From Methylobacterium pseudosasicola (GTDB lineage: Bacteria; Pseudomonadota; Alphaproteobacteria; Rhizobiales; Beijerinckiaceae), in the NCBI RefSeq assembly GCF_900114535.1, contig NZ_FOTK01000022.1, forward strand, positions 47,750 through 111,749: 64,000 nt of DNA, written 5' to 3'. Numbering within the stretch: position 1 is the stretch's first letter; the number at the start of each line of letters is the position of its first letter. A model generated the notes under the pieces. The model saw nothing but the letters and a program-made list of their open reading frames with translations. It was not told where the DNA came from and made no database searches. The position numbers and the translations under genes are program-made. Positions 42,726-53,362 of this stretch are shown here, one piece after another.

Positions 42726-43903
42726 CCCTCGATCCCGGCCGTCGCCCGGGCTTGGCTCGCCTCCGCGCCGGGCCGCACCCGGGAGAGCCGTGGGTAGCCG
42801 CCGACCCGGCGCAGCTCGTCTTCGTAGGCGGCCAAGATGTCGTCCCAGCGAAACCGCTCGGCCTGTTTGCGCGCGGCAGCGGAGGCGGCCGCGACCGCGT
42901 CGTCGTCGGTGAGCACCCGCTCGATCGCGGCGGCGCAGCTGTCGCCGTCGGTGAAGTAGAACTGGCCGTCCCCGGCCGTGCCCCGGTTGAACGGGTTGTC
43001 GTGGCCGATCACGGCGTTGCCGGCCCAGAGCGCTTCCACCAGCGACGGGTTGGTGCCGCCGACCGTGTGGCCGTGGAGATAGGCCCGCGCGTGGACGCGC
43101 AGGCTCTGGACCATCTCGGGATCGTAGATCGCCCCCGGCATCAGCACCTCCAGCCCGGCCGCATCCTCGACCGCGCGGTGATAGGCGTTGCCGACCTTCA
43201 ACGTTCCGAGCACCACGAGCCGCATGCCCCGCGGCTTGCGTGAGAACGCCTCAACGAGGGTCAGGATGTTGTTGTCGGGCTCGATGCGGGCGATCGAGAC
43301 CAGATAGCGGCCGGGTTCGAGCCCGAGGGGCGGCGGCCCGAGATCCGCCGCCGGCGGATCGCCGCCGTAGGGAATCGTCGCGATGGCACTCCGCGGGCGG
43401 CGGCGGGCGAGATGGTCGGCGATGGCCGGGTGGTCGGCGACCAGCCGCTGGGACGACCAGGCCGCGATCCACTCGCTCAGGTAGAAGAACGCCCGCACCG
43501 GCAGCGGCCATTTCGGCCGGCGCCACTCGATCCCGTCCATGTTGGTCAGGATCTTGGCGCCGCGCGCCCGCAGATAGGGCAGGAACGCCGCGCCGTTATA
43601 GCCGAGCACGAGGCAGACGCCGCCCCGCGCCGCCGCGTTGTGCGCGCAGAGCGCGTCGAACGCCAAGGTCGCGGCCGGGCCGCGGAGCGCCACCTCCACG
43701 GTGATCAGCTCGATGCCGTTCCAGGTCCGGGTCGAGACCCGGTCCCGAACCCGCTCGACCTCCCGCTGACAATACACGCCGACGCGCCAGCCGCGGCCGG
43801 CGAGATACAGCGCGAGCCGTTCAGCGAAAGTCTCGAAGCCGCCATGGGCGGCCGGAATCCCGCGTGTCCCAAGGATAAGTAGTGTGGGCGCATCGGCGGG
43901 CAC
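42722..43903 (-). CDS. Glycosyltransferase family 4, DUF1972-containing
   Basis: The 393-residue protein has the DUF1972 start LLILGTRGIPAAHGGFETFAERLA, as in rhamnosyltransferase-like proteins, and a GT-B layout. The C-terminal half includes YLVSIARIEPDNNI and ALWAGNAVIGHDNPFN with NPSLVEAL, the nucleotide-sugar binding region. It adds a sugar to the lipid-linked repeat at the inner membrane. It overlaps the GH5 gene by 4 bases and is divergent from the next glycosyltransferase gene, across a palindrome at 43956-43971. Confidence 0.87.
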   Translation of the reverse strand: MPADAPTLLILGTRGIPAAHGGFETFAERLALYLAGRGWRVGVYCQREVERVRDRVSTRTWNGIELITVEVALRGPAATLAFDALCAHNAAARGGVCLVLGYNGAAFLPYLRARGAKILTNMDGIEWRRPKWPLPVRAFFYLSEWIAAWSSQRLVADHPAIADHLARRRPRSAIATIPYGGDPPAADLGPPPLGLEPGRYLVSIARIEPDNNILTLVEAFSRKPRGMRLVVLGTLKVGNAYHRAVEDAAGLEVLMPGAIYDPEMVQSLRVHARAYLHGHTVGGTNPSLVEALWAGNAVIGHDNPFNRGTAGDGQFYFTDGDSCAAAIERVLTDDDAVAAASAAARKQAERFRWDDILAAYEDELRRVGGYPRLSRVRPGAEASQARATAGIEG

Positions 43904-43955
43904 GGCTCTTCCTTTTCTGTTAGCGGCTCATATTGTACAGCGGCAGGAATAACGG

Positions 43956-43971
43956 TCGCCTAAATAGGCGA
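43956..43971. promoter_or_regulatory. Palindrome in divergent glycosyltransferase promoter region
   Basis: TCGCCTA and TAGGCGA form a perfect inverted repeat around AA. ACGGT and ACCGT (43952-43956, 43976-43980) add a wider partial symmetry. The 108-base intergenic region is AT-rich for this genome, so it likely holds two opposed promoters and an operator. Confidence 0.5.
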
Positions 43972-44011
43972 TACAACCGTTGGTTGTTATATCCTGATAA
44001 GTATTCATCTT

Positions 44012-45367
44012 ATGGTAGATAGTTCGATACTCGCGACATCTTCTAGCGCAGTTGGTGGCGGTGCGGCACCGCATCCCTTCGCCTTGCGTCCGGATTCGGC
44101 CCAGGGCCTGCGCCGCGATGCGTTCCCCGCCGAGGCGGGGGCTGCCGGAACGACGGGCACATTCGCGTTCGGGCGCAGCCAGGGGAGCGGCCCGGTCACG
44201 CGCATCACCTGCGTGCACCAGGGCTTCGAGCTTTACGGATCGGATCGCTGCTTCATCGAGACGGTGCGGACCATCCGGGCCGCCCATCCGGGCGCGCGGA
44301 TCGATGTGGTCCTGCCCCGGCGCGGCCCGATCGTCGCGGCGCTCGAGCCCTATGTTAGCGCGATCGTGATCGAGCCCCTCTGGATCCTGCGGCGCAAGAA
44401 CCTCGCCCGCCTCGCCACCCTCGGGATGATGGCGCTGCCCTTCGCGGTGGCCCGGGCGCTGCGGCGCCTCCGCGACAGCGACCTTGTCTACATCAACACC
44501 ACCGTGGTGGCCGATTACCTGCTGGCCGCGCGGCTGTTGCCGGGGCGGAGCATCGTGCACGTGCACGAGATCCCGGAAGGCGCCGTGCTGAAGGTCCTGC
44601 GCGGGCTGATCCGCTGGAGCGGCGCCAACGTGGTGTTCAATTCCCGCGCCACCGAGTGCGCCTACGCGTTGCCCGCGGAGGCCACGGCCCGCGTCGTCTA
44701 TAACGGCATCGCCGGCCCGGCCGAGCCGAACGGTCGGGCTTACGACGGCACGCGCCCTCTGCGGGTGCTGATGCTCGGCCGAATCAGCCGGATCAAGGGC
44801 CAAGACGTGCTGGTCGAGGCGCTTGCCTCTCTGCCCGAGGCGATCCGCAGCCGGATCGAGCTGAAGATCGTCGGCAGCGCCTTCGAGGACGCCGCCCGGG
44901 AGGAGGCGCTGGCCGCGCGGATCGTGGAGACCGGCCTGTCGAGGCAGGTCACACTTCAGCCCTTCGTGGACGATCCGTCCGAGCTCTATCGCTGGGCCGA
45001 CGTGGTGACGATGCCGTCGCAGCGTCCGGAATCGCTCGGCCGGGTGGCGATCGAGGCGATGTCCTACGGCGTGCCGCCGCTGGTCACCGATATCGGCGGT
45101 CTTCCCGAGGTGGTGGCCGACGGCGAGACTGGCTGGATCGTGCCTCCCGGCGGCCCTGAGCCGATCGCCAAGGTGCTCGCCCGCATCGCCACCGATCCGG
45201 CCAGCTGGCGCGGCTTCGGCGCGGCCGCCCGGGCGCGCTACGAGGCGCTGTTCTCGGAAGCCTCGGCGGCCGAGGGGATCGACGCCATGGTGCGGGCGAC
45301 CCTGCGGCGGCCCCGCACCACCGATACGGCGGTGATGGCCGAGCGGACCGCGCGCCCGACGGCCTGA
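44012..45367 (+). CDS. Glycosyltransferase family 4
   Basis: The 451-residue GT-B enzyme has a low-complexity N-terminus of about 60 residues, then ITCVHQGFELYGSDRCF, the donor-binding half with RVLMLGRISRIKGQDVLVEAL, and SQRPESLGRVAIEAMSYGVPPLVTDIGG with the conserved E-x7-E. It is retaining GT4, with sugar unknown. The ATG at 44012 is the first in frame, but residues 1-60 are not conserved-looking, so the true start could be at about 44190. It is transcribed away from the DUF1972 gene. Confidence 0.88.
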   Translation: MVDSSILATSSSAVGGGAAPHPFALRPDSAQGLRRDAFPAEAGAAGTTGTFAFGRSQGSGPVTRITCVHQGFELYGSDRCFIETVRTIRAAHPGARIDVVLPRRGPIVAALEPYVSAIVIEPLWILRRKNLARLATLGMMALPFAVARALRRLRDSDLVYINTTVVADYLLAARLLPGRSIVHVHEIPEGAVLKVLRGLIRWSGANVVFNSRATECAYALPAEATARVVYNGIAGPAEPNGRAYDGTRPLRVLMLGRISRIKGQDVLVEALASLPEAIRSRIELKIVGSAFEDAAREEALAARIVETGLSRQVTLQPFVDDPSELYRWADVVTMPSQRPESLGRVAIEAMSYGVPPLVTDIGGLPEVVADGETGWIVPPGGPEPIAKVLARIATDPASWRGFGAAARARYEALFSEASAAEGIDAMVRATLRRPRTTDTAVMAERTARPTA

Positions 45368-45619
45368 GCGCGGCGTCTTCGCTTGTCTCGGCGTTGCGAC
45401 CGGAATTCGACTGCCATCGATCTTTGGTGGACAATCGCCGGTGCTGTCGAATTCGGTAAGTACCGATCGATGATAATGCTCGCCGTGCCAGATGCGTGCG
45501 GTTCGGCGGTTCTGTCGCAGCGGCGTGTCCCGCTCGCCGCGCATGTCGGGCGTCTGAGGGGTTAGTCCGGCGGTGATCCGCCGGCATGCGGGCCGGACCG
45601 GCGGAGGGAACGCCTCGTC

Positions 45620-46609
45620 ATGGATGTCGTCGAGTTCATCACGCGGATCATCGACAAGGTCTCGGCTGAGAACCTCGTGGCCGCCGGCCTCCTGTTCGCG
45701 ACCGCGTTCGGCTGCGCCCTGATCGCGTACCTGCGCACCGCAGAGCGCTACTCGTTCGCCGAGTTCTTCGAGTTCGCGCTGCCGCACGAGGTGATGACCC
45801 ATCCCTCCGCCCGGGCCGACCTGCTCTTCTACATCACCCGCAAGGCGATCATGCCGTTCCTGCTGATCCCGGCCGGGGTCACCTTCGTGGTGGCGGTGGG
45901 CTACGCGACCAACCGGGTGCTCGGCACGATCTTCGGCATCGACCAGCCGGTCTTCGGCGAGCCCGGTCCGGTGACCGTGGTGCTGTTCACCCTGACCATG
46001 CTGCTGGCCTACGACCTGTCCTACTACCTCTACCACACGGCCCAGCACCGCTACCCGTTCCTGTGGGAACTCCATAAGGTCCATCATTCCGCCGAGGTGA
46101 TGGTCGGCATCACAAAGGACCGGGTCCACCCCCTCGATGAGCTGATGAACCGCGCCTGGGACGGGGTGATCCCGGGTATCTGTTTCGGAATCTGGAGCCT
46201 CGTCGCCCTGAACCCGGTCGAGCTGACGGTGTTCGGGATCAACGTCTACATCATGCGCAACATCCTGATGATGGACTTCGTGCGCCACACCCATTTCAAG
46301 ATCTCGTTCGGGCGGCTCAACGCGATCATCCTCTGCCCGCACTGGCACCAGCTCCACCACTCGACGGCGCCGCAGCACTACGACAAGAATTTCGGGCTGC
46401 TGTTCTCGTTCTGGGACCGCCTGTTCGGGACGCTGCACGTCCCGCATCCGAACGAGGACTTCACCTTCGGCCTCGTCGATCGGGATGTGGCCGATTATCA
46501 ATCCCTCTCGGGGCTCTACATCCTGCCCCTCAAGAAGATGGGCCGGCGGATCGCCCGGCAGGTTCGGCGCCTGCGCGGCATCCCGGCTCAGCCTCGCTCT
46601 GGCGCCTGA
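45620..46609 (+). CDS. Sterol desaturase / fatty acid hydroxylase family protein
   Basis: The 329-residue membrane protein has the family's His boxes HTAQHR, HKVHHSAE and HWHQLHHS, which bind the two irons, and about five membrane helices. Family members hydroxylate or desaturate lipids, using O2. The ATG at 45620 has a GGAGGGAACGC ribosome site. In an exopolysaccharide locus it might modify a lipid or a polysaccharide-linked acyl chain, but this is inference. The acyltransferase gene follows after 2 bases. Confidence 0.87.
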   Translation: MDVVEFITRIIDKVSAENLVAAGLLFATAFGCALIAYLRTAERYSFAEFFEFALPHEVMTHPSARADLLFYITRKAIMPFLLIPAGVTFVVAVGYATNRVLGTIFGIDQPVFGEPGPVTVVLFTLTMLLAYDLSYYLYHTAQHRYPFLWELHKVHHSAEVMVGITKDRVHPLDELMNRAWDGVIPGICFGIWSLVALNPVELTVFGINVYIMRNILMMDFVRHTHFKISFGRLNAIILCPHWHQLHHSTAPQHYDKNFGLLFSFWDRLFGTLHVPHPNEDFTFGLVDRDVADYQSLSGLYILPLKKMGRRIARQVRRLRGIPAQPRSGA

Positions 46610-46611
46610 CC

Positions 46612-47787
46612 ATGTCCCCTGAACGCTTCGAGATCGTCCGCACCGCCGAGCGGCTGGCCGCCATCGGACCGGACTGGACCGCCCTTTGGGCCCGCAGCGG
46701 TGCCCTGGTGTTCCAGAGCCATGCCTGGGTCTCGGCTTGGTGGGCCAGCGCCCCCGACCGCGAGCGCCGGGCGCTGGCGGTCGTGCTCGCCTGGCGCGGC
46801 GACACGCTGGTCGGCGTGCTGCCGCTGGCCACCGTGCGCCGCAAAGGATTCCGCGTGCTCGAATGGGCCGCGAAGGACTGCTCCGATTTCGGCGACGCCC
46901 TGCTGGCGGACCGGGCCAATGCGGGCCTCCTCCGGCGGATGTGGCAGCACGCCAGCCGGGCCGGCGGCTTCGACCTCGCCTATCTCAACCGCCTGCTGCC
47001 CGACGCTGCCGCGCGGGCGCTGCTCACCCCCATCTCAGGCAGCACCCGGCTGCGCCTCAACCACCGGGACGAGGCGAACTGGCGGGTGCGCGGCCCCTGG
47101 CCGACCGGGCAGGCCTGGTTCGACGCGCAATCGAAGAAGACCCGCCAAAACTACCGGCGCGGCCAGAAATCCATGGGCGAGCACGGCCCGCTGACCTTCC
47201 GGCTGCTCGGCCCCGAGGAGCCGCTCGGGCCCATTCTGAATCAGCTCACGCAGTTCAAGCGGGCCTGGCTCGCGACCCACAACCTGCCGTCCACGGCCTT
47301 CTACGACGAGGGCTCGCAGGCCCTGCCCGCGATGGTCCGCGTGCTGCAGGAGACGGGGCTGCTGCACGCCTTCGTGCTCGAATGCGGCGGCGCCCTCGTC
47401 GCAGTCTCGATCAACTTCGTCCAGGCCGGCACGATGATGGCCTTCGTCACCACCTACGATCCGGCCTTCGAGCGCGGCTCGCCCGGCATGGTGCTGATGA
47501 TGGACTACATCATGTGGTCGATCGACCGTGGGTTGCACACGGTCGATTTTCTCTGCGGCGACGAGGGCTTCAAGGGCCGCTTCGGCACCGAGAGCTTGAA
47601 ACTCGCTTCGATGATGGGGGGGCGTACTCCGCAGGGCTCGGCGGCGCATCTGGTAGATTCGACGCGACAGGCACTGCAGCAATACATCAGGAAACCAACT
47701 AACGTAGGAACATCGGCGCCGGAGCCTTCGGCGCAACAACTCAACACATGGCTAACAACCAAGGATTCATGTTGTACATTTTTATAA
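46612..47787 (+). CDS. CelD/FemAB-like GNAT acyltransferase
   Basis: The 391-residue protein has the CelD/BioF2-like double-GNAT pattern: WTALWARSGALVFQSHAWVSAWW at the N-terminus, SKKTRQNYRRGQKSM in the middle, and a GNAT domain with GALVAVSINFVQAGTMMAFVTTYDPAFERGSPGMVLMM. Such proteins occur in polysaccharide loci and transfer acyl or aminoacyl groups. From about codon 355 the base composition drops sharply to AT-rich, and the last 20 residues (ending DSCCTFL) look non-native. It starts 2 bases after the hydroxylase gene. Confidence 0.82.
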   Translation: MSPERFEIVRTAERLAAIGPDWTALWARSGALVFQSHAWVSAWWASAPDRERRALAVVLAWRGDTLVGVLPLATVRRKGFRVLEWAAKDCSDFGDALLADRANAGLLRRMWQHASRAGGFDLAYLNRLLPDAAARALLTPISGSTRLRLNHRDEANWRVRGPWPTGQAWFDAQSKKTRQNYRRGQKSMGEHGPLTFRLLGPEEPLGPILNQLTQFKRAWLATHNLPSTAFYDEGSQALPAMVRVLQETGLLHAFVLECGGALVAVSINFVQAGTMMAFVTTYDPAFERGSPGMVLMMDYIMWSIDRGLHTVDFLCGDEGFKGRFGTESLKLASMMGGRTPQGSAAHLVDSTRQALQQYIRKPTNVGTSAPEPSAQQLNTWLTTKDSCCTFL

Positions 47788-47870
47788 AAAATTACCGACG
47801 TGCAGTAAAAATTTATTGTCCGCAAATATTAAAAACACAAATATAGTCTATTATTGTCTGGCCAGTCTAT

Positions 47871-48815
47871 TTATCCCACGAGTCTGTCTGGCGCATCTGT
47901 ATCGATTTTTAGAATATACTGTAGAGGATTATGCTCGGCACGAACACCGTAAAAGTTCAGTACGTCTCCTACAATCTTATCTTCGTAAATTTCGCCATCG
48001 AGACAGCCAGGATACTTTAAATAGTGCGTAGCTAGCTTTGACAAAGCGGCTTTCGAGAGAAAATACAATGGCCCATTGGCATATGGCGCAATAAAAGGTT
48101 TGCCATAAATTGCGGGCATAGGCGAAGCGCATTTTCCAAAGTGCCAGGCACGATCGAAATGCGGGTAACCCATAATATTTCCCATATAATCTACGAATTT
48201 GAAGGCGGTTCGTACTTCCTCAAGATCAAGAGCCGTTTCATTGCATACGCTTATGTCGTCATCAATTTTTATAACGCCGATCTTTGCGCCGAGGGCATTA
48301 AGTAGCGTATAGGCTTCAAACATCTTATAAGGCAATCCCTCATAGTCATCGTTGACAGGAAGTTGCAAAATCTGATCTTGAAAATTTTCAGTTCGACAAT
48401 CATTTCCGCCGATAATTATGATCGGCTCTATATCGAAATAATGAGGTTTTAGCGACTTAGCTACATCTTTTGCTTTATGCAAATATTTTTTACAAGATAT
48501 AATTATTGGAATTGGTAGCCCATTGACATTGCAGCGCTCTAAGCAATCCAACAGCCGCGGCATCTCTGACCGAATTCGATGTCGCGTCAAATCCTCATAG
48601 TTTCCGATCATGTGAGAGATGTTTGGCAAGTAAGGATTTGACTTAATGCTCATACGCATAATGACTTGCAACATTTGGCCGGAATAACCATTCGTGCCAT
48701 GCTTCTGAAAAAGTTCTCCCGCATGCGCGTAAATTTCCTGCCCTGATGGCCGCCGTCCCAAACGCCTCATCAGACTCATAATCATTTCGGTTTCAACTTT
48801 ATTAATATAAATCAT
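47871..48815 (-). CDS. GT31-like galactosyltransferase, low GC
   Basis: The 314-residue protein has the pattern of the GT31 beta-1,3-galactosyltransferase domain: NDDYEGLPYKMFEAY (152-166), the metal-binding DDD (185-187), YANGPLYFLSKAAL (245-258) and EDKIVGDVL (279-287). Its codon use and AT content differ strongly from all neighbours, so transfer from another organism is likely. It is on the opposite strand to the acyltransferase gene and reads towards it. TAGGA precedes the ATG at 48815. Its substrate is unknown; the motif match is by eye. Confidence 0.72.
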   Translation of the reverse strand: MIYINKVETEMIMSLMRRLGRRPSGQEIYAHAGELFQKHGTNGYSGQMLQVIMRMSIKSNPYLPNISHMIGNYEDLTRHRIRSEMPRLLDCLERCNVNGLPIPIIISCKKYLHKAKDVAKSLKPHYFDIEPIIIIGGNDCRTENFQDQILQLPVNDDYEGLPYKMFEAYTLLNALGAKIGVIKIDDDISVCNETALDLEEVRTAFKFVDYMGNIMGYPHFDRAWHFGKCASPMPAIYGKPFIAPYANGPLYFLSKAALSKLATHYLKYPGCLDGEIYEDKIVGDVLNFYGVRAEHNPLQYILKIDTDAPDRLVG

Positions 48816-49281
48816 AGTCCTAAAAATTCCCCTATCAACAAAGCAGAAGCCTTAGCTGATATCTTCGACTATGGTCCCTCGACACCCGACACATACGGGT
48901 GCCGAAATTTACAAGTCGATTAGTAGAAAGCTACATACATATAAAACGGCGTCAATCAACCAAAAAAGCAGCCCAAGTCTCCTCCGATGCGTACTTGTTT
49001 TCACATGCGATTATTGCAAGATCAATATCGCGAAACGCAATTAGAACTCTATTGCAGCGATGATTATGGAGATCGAGACAAATCGAGATAATACAATTGC
49101 GGCAATCAAACGCCTGCGGCAGGGGTGCGTTGGGAATATTTCTCGAAAACCTCGACAGCCTATGCAAAAACCATCTATTTGATCTTGAAAAAATGAGCTG
49201 CTCACATAAAGATCTTGCATTTCTCAAGATTTTTGGCTTGCAAGATCAGTGGTTCGGCTTTCAGAAACACGTCGGAAACAA
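48816..49281. other. AT-rich intergenic stretch, no clear gene
   Basis: This 466-base stretch shares the low GC of the galactosyltransferase gene. It holds a possible 91-codon frame on the minus strand (48952-49227), ending IACENKYASEETWAAFLVD, and short frames on the plus strand. None has a recognisable domain or ribosome site, and they may be decayed pieces of an earlier insert. Confidence 0.5.
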
Positions 49282-50619
49282 TTAAGCTGAACTGTCAGCA
49301 TCATCGACCCGCCTGCCCCGCGATAACACCCGAAACGCCGCCACCGACCACACGAGCGTCGCGATCTCGGATGCCAGAAGCCCGAGCAGCGCACTGGCCG
49401 GCGGCAGCAGAAGGAGGAGCGGCACCATGAGGGCGAAGCCCAGGGCGGCGCTCGCCACCGCCCCGGCGGTGATCGTCCGGAAGGCCGCGGAGGCTTCGAG
49501 ATAGGCGCGCGGGATCGCATAGAGCAGCGAGGTCGTCACGACGGCCCAGACGCCCAGCCCGATCCAGCCCATGGCCTCGCCGGCGAAGCGCCCCTTGAAC
49601 AGCACCTGCTCGATCAGCGGCAGGGTCGCGGCCATCACCAGGCCGTAGACGACGCAGGCGCAGCCGATCAGCAGGACGTGGCGCACCACGAGTTTCCGGG
49701 CCGCCTGGACCTGCCCAGCGGCGAGCAGGCCGCTGATCTCCGGCAGGACCATGTTCATCAGCGCGCTCGTGGGGATGCGCAGCGGCGCATAGAGCACCAA
49801 CGTCGCGGCGATCGGCGCGTAGGCGGCCGGCCCGGCCAGGAGGGCGAACAGGAGCGTCAGGCCCTGGCCCTGTACGGTCAGGCTGGTGACGCCCGCGAGC
49901 GACCAGGCCAGGGTCCGCCAGATCGCCCGATAGCGCGCCCGCGCCCGGGGATGGAGCGCGATCCGCAGGCGCTGGCGCAGCGCCCCGTAGGCCACCGCGA
50001 TGGCGATCGCATGCGCCAGGGCGATGGCCAGGAACGCCCGGTCGAGCAGAGCCGTGCCCTCGCCGCTCAGCCCGCGCCAGACGAACATGCCACCGCAGAG
50101 CGCGTAGACGAGGTCGCTCAGGCCCGCGATCCGCGGCCGTCCGCGGGCGAGCAGCACGATCCGCAGGTAGCTGCGAAAGCCGTAGAGGCCCACGAAGGCC
50201 CCGGCGGCCAGGGCGCCGAGGCCGATCACCGGCACGAGCGCCACGCTGGTGACGAGCGCCATCAGCACGGAGACCAGGGCCGCGCCCGAGCCGAACATCA
50301 CATCGTAGCCGAGAGCCGCCGGTCGGCCGAGGCTCCGAGCGAGGTGGAGCGTCGCCGGCACCGCCACCAGAGCGCGGATATAGGTGATGCCGACCGCGCC
50401 GACCGTGAACACGATCGCGAACAGACCATAATCGTGCGCCCCGAGCTCACGCACCAGCAGGATATTCAGCGCGAAGTGGAACAGGCTCTGGATCAGCTCG
50501 CCGGACAGGATCACCGCGAAGCGTCCGGACAGACCGGCGCGAACCGTTGCGGCCAAACGCGAGCCGCGGGCCGGCATGGGAAGGGTCTCACCGGAACGCG
50601 GCATGAATCTCGGCAACAT
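49282..50619 (-). CDS. Oligosaccharide flippase (Wzx/MATE-like)
   Basis: The 445-residue protein has about 12 hydrophobic segments and an N-terminal pattern of polysaccharide flippases (LIQSLFHFALNILLVRELGAHDYGLFAIVFTV). It would move undecaprenyl-linked repeat units across the inner membrane. It closes the exopolysaccharide locus on the right side of the AT-rich patch, while its own composition is normal for the genome. Starts at 50604 and 50577 are alternatives. It belongs to the MOP superfamily by layout only. Confidence 0.8.
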   Translation of the reverse strand: MLPRFMPRSGETLPMPARGSRLAATVRAGLSGRFAVILSGELIQSLFHFALNILLVRELGAHDYGLFAIVFTVGAVGITYIRALVAVPATLHLARSLGRPAALGYDVMFGSGAALVSVLMALVTSVALVPVIGLGALAAGAFVGLYGFRSYLRIVLLARGRPRIAGLSDLVYALCGGMFVWRGLSGEGTALLDRAFLAIALAHAIAIAVAYGALRQRLRIALHPRARARYRAIWRTLAWSLAGVTSLTVQGQGLTLLFALLAGPAAYAPIAATLVLYAPLRIPTSALMNMVLPEISGLLAAGQVQAARKLVVRHVLLIGCACVVYGLVMAATLPLIEQVLFKGRFAGEAMGWIGLGVWAVVTTSLLYAIPRAYLEASAAFRTITAGAVASAALGFALMVPLLLLLPPASALLGLLASEIATLVWSVAAFRVLSRGRRVDDADSSA

Positions 50620-50723
50620 GATGTGGGTGGCCGCGTCCCCGGGACGACGGCCGCGCTTCGGATCGGTGATCTAGGAGCGGTGCGCGCCGCGCCATCCGCA
50701 TTCGCCCGGCGGACAGACGGAAA

Positions 50724-51881
<1,158 letters not shown>

Positions 51882-52041
51882 GATGGGGCGAGCGTAGAGG
51901 ATCACCCGCATCGCCGCCACGGTCCGGGCTTGATCGCTCAGCCGCGATGCCGCAAGCCGGCAGGCCACAGCCCCGCGAGGCACCCGTGCCGACCCGCTCC
52001 ATGTCCAAGACCGTCCTGTCCAAGACTGCCATCGCGTCACG

Positions 52042-53280
52042 ATGGGACGCCTGAGCCGCGACTGCTTCGACGTGGCGCCCGCGCCGATGCGGGTCGCCGA
52101 CGCGGTGGCGCTGCTGCGTGCGCGGCTGCCGGTCCTGTCCGGGATCGAATCGGTCCCGATCGAGCGCGCCGACGGCCGCGTCCTGGCGGAGGACCTGATC
52201 GCCCCGATCGACCTGCCGCCCTTTGATAACGCGGCGGTCGACGGCTACGCCGTGCGGGCCGGCGATCTCGCACCCACGGGTGAGACCTGCCTGCCGCTCG
52301 GCGGTCGCGTCCCGGCCGGTCACGCGGCCGCCGATCCCGGGCCGGGCTTCGCGGTGCGGATCTTCACCGGCGCGCCGATGTCGCCGGGGACCGACACGGT
52401 GGCGATGCAGGAGGATGTCCGGATCGATGGCGAGACCGTCATCCTGCCGGCCGGCCTCGCCCTGGGCTCCAATCGCCGCCGGGCCGGGGAGGACGTGGCG
52501 CGCGGCAGCCGCGCGATCCCGGCTGGCACCCCCCTGGGACCGCGCCACCTTGCGCTCGCCGCTGCGCTCGGCCTGCCCGCATTGCGCCTGCGCGTGCCCC
52601 TCAGGGTGGCCTTGTTTTCCACCGGCGACGAGCTGACCCCGCCCGGCCAGCCCCTGCCGCCCGCCGGCATCCACGACGCCAACCGGCCGATGCTGGCCGC
52701 CCTGCTGCGGCGCCTCGGGGCCGAACCCGTCGATCTCGGCATCCTGCGGGACGCGCCCGGCCCGCTGAAGGAACGCCTTGAGGCCGCCGCCGCCGCGCAC
52801 GACCTGATCCTGACCTCCGGAGGGGTCTCGGTGGGCGAGGAGGATCACGTCCGCAACGCCGTAGAGGCCTCAGGCGCGCTGACCTTCTGGCGCTTGGCGA
52901 TCAAGCCCGGCCGGCCGGTGGCCCTGGGCCAGGTGGCGGGAACCCCCTTCGCCGGCCTGCCGGGCAACCCGGCCGCCGCCTACGTGACCGCCCTGGCGGT
53001 GCTCCGCCCCCTCGTCCTGCACCTCTCGGGCGCGCGTGACGACACGCCGACGCTGACGGTGCGCAGCGGCTTCGCCCGGGAGAAGCGTCCCGGCCGCCGG
53101 GAATACCTGCGTGTCTGCCTGCGCATCGGCGCCGACGGCCTGCCCGAGGCGGTGCCGGCCCCCGGGGGTGCCCTGTCGGGCCTGTCGGCCAGCGACGGGT
53201 TGGCGGAACTGGCCGAGGATCTGCGCGCGGTTCGGGTAGGCGATGCTCTGCCCTACCAGTCGCATGGGGATCTGGGGTGA
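52042..53280 (+). CDS. moeA: Molybdopterin molybdenumtransferase
   Basis: The 412-residue protein is MoeA: the start FDVAPAPMRVADAVALL, PFDNAAVDGYAVRA, FSTGDELTPPGQ, GGVSVGEEDHV and GLPGNPAAAYVTAL, in the usual order. It inserts molybdate into adenylated molybdopterin. It would support the molybdoenzyme encoded at 8.8-11.2 kb. It is followed by vapBC, and the start has no near alternative. Confidence 0.95.
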   Translation: MGRLSRDCFDVAPAPMRVADAVALLRARLPVLSGIESVPIERADGRVLAEDLIAPIDLPPFDNAAVDGYAVRAGDLAPTGETCLPLGGRVPAGHAAADPGPGFAVRIFTGAPMSPGTDTVAMQEDVRIDGETVILPAGLALGSNRRRAGEDVARGSRAIPAGTPLGPRHLALAAALGLPALRLRVPLRVALFSTGDELTPPGQPLPPAGIHDANRPMLAALLRRLGAEPVDLGILRDAPGPLKERLEAAAAAHDLILTSGGVSVGEEDHVRNAVEASGALTFWRLAIKPGRPVALGQVAGTPFAGLPGNPAAAYVTALAVLRPLVLHLSGARDDTPTLTVRSGFAREKRPGRREYLRVCLRIGADGLPEAVPAPGGALSGLSASDGLAELAEDLRAVRVGDALPYQSHGDLG

Positions 53281-53327
53281 TCTCGACGGCGGAGGAGGCA
53301 GGAACGCCATCGACAGCTTGCCGATTT

Positions 53328-53351
53328 TGTATATACTCTCGCGTATATACA
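53328..53351. promoter_or_regulatory. VapB operator palindrome
   Basis: TGTATATAC and GTATATACA form a perfect 9-bp inverted repeat around TCTCGC, 12 bases before the vapB start. The left arm resembles a -10 element. VapBC complexes repress their own promoter at such palindromes (family knowledge). Confidence 0.82.
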
Positions 53352-53362
53352 TGGGGGCTCAG

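Noticed and set aside
43928..46501. 857-codon minus-strand frame
   Set aside because: It is antisense to the glycosyltransferase and hydroxylase genes and has a composition of a shadow frame.
49097..49285. 62-codon plus-strand frame in the AT-rich patch
   Set aside because: No domain, ribosome site or partner; it overlaps another equally weak frame on the other strand.
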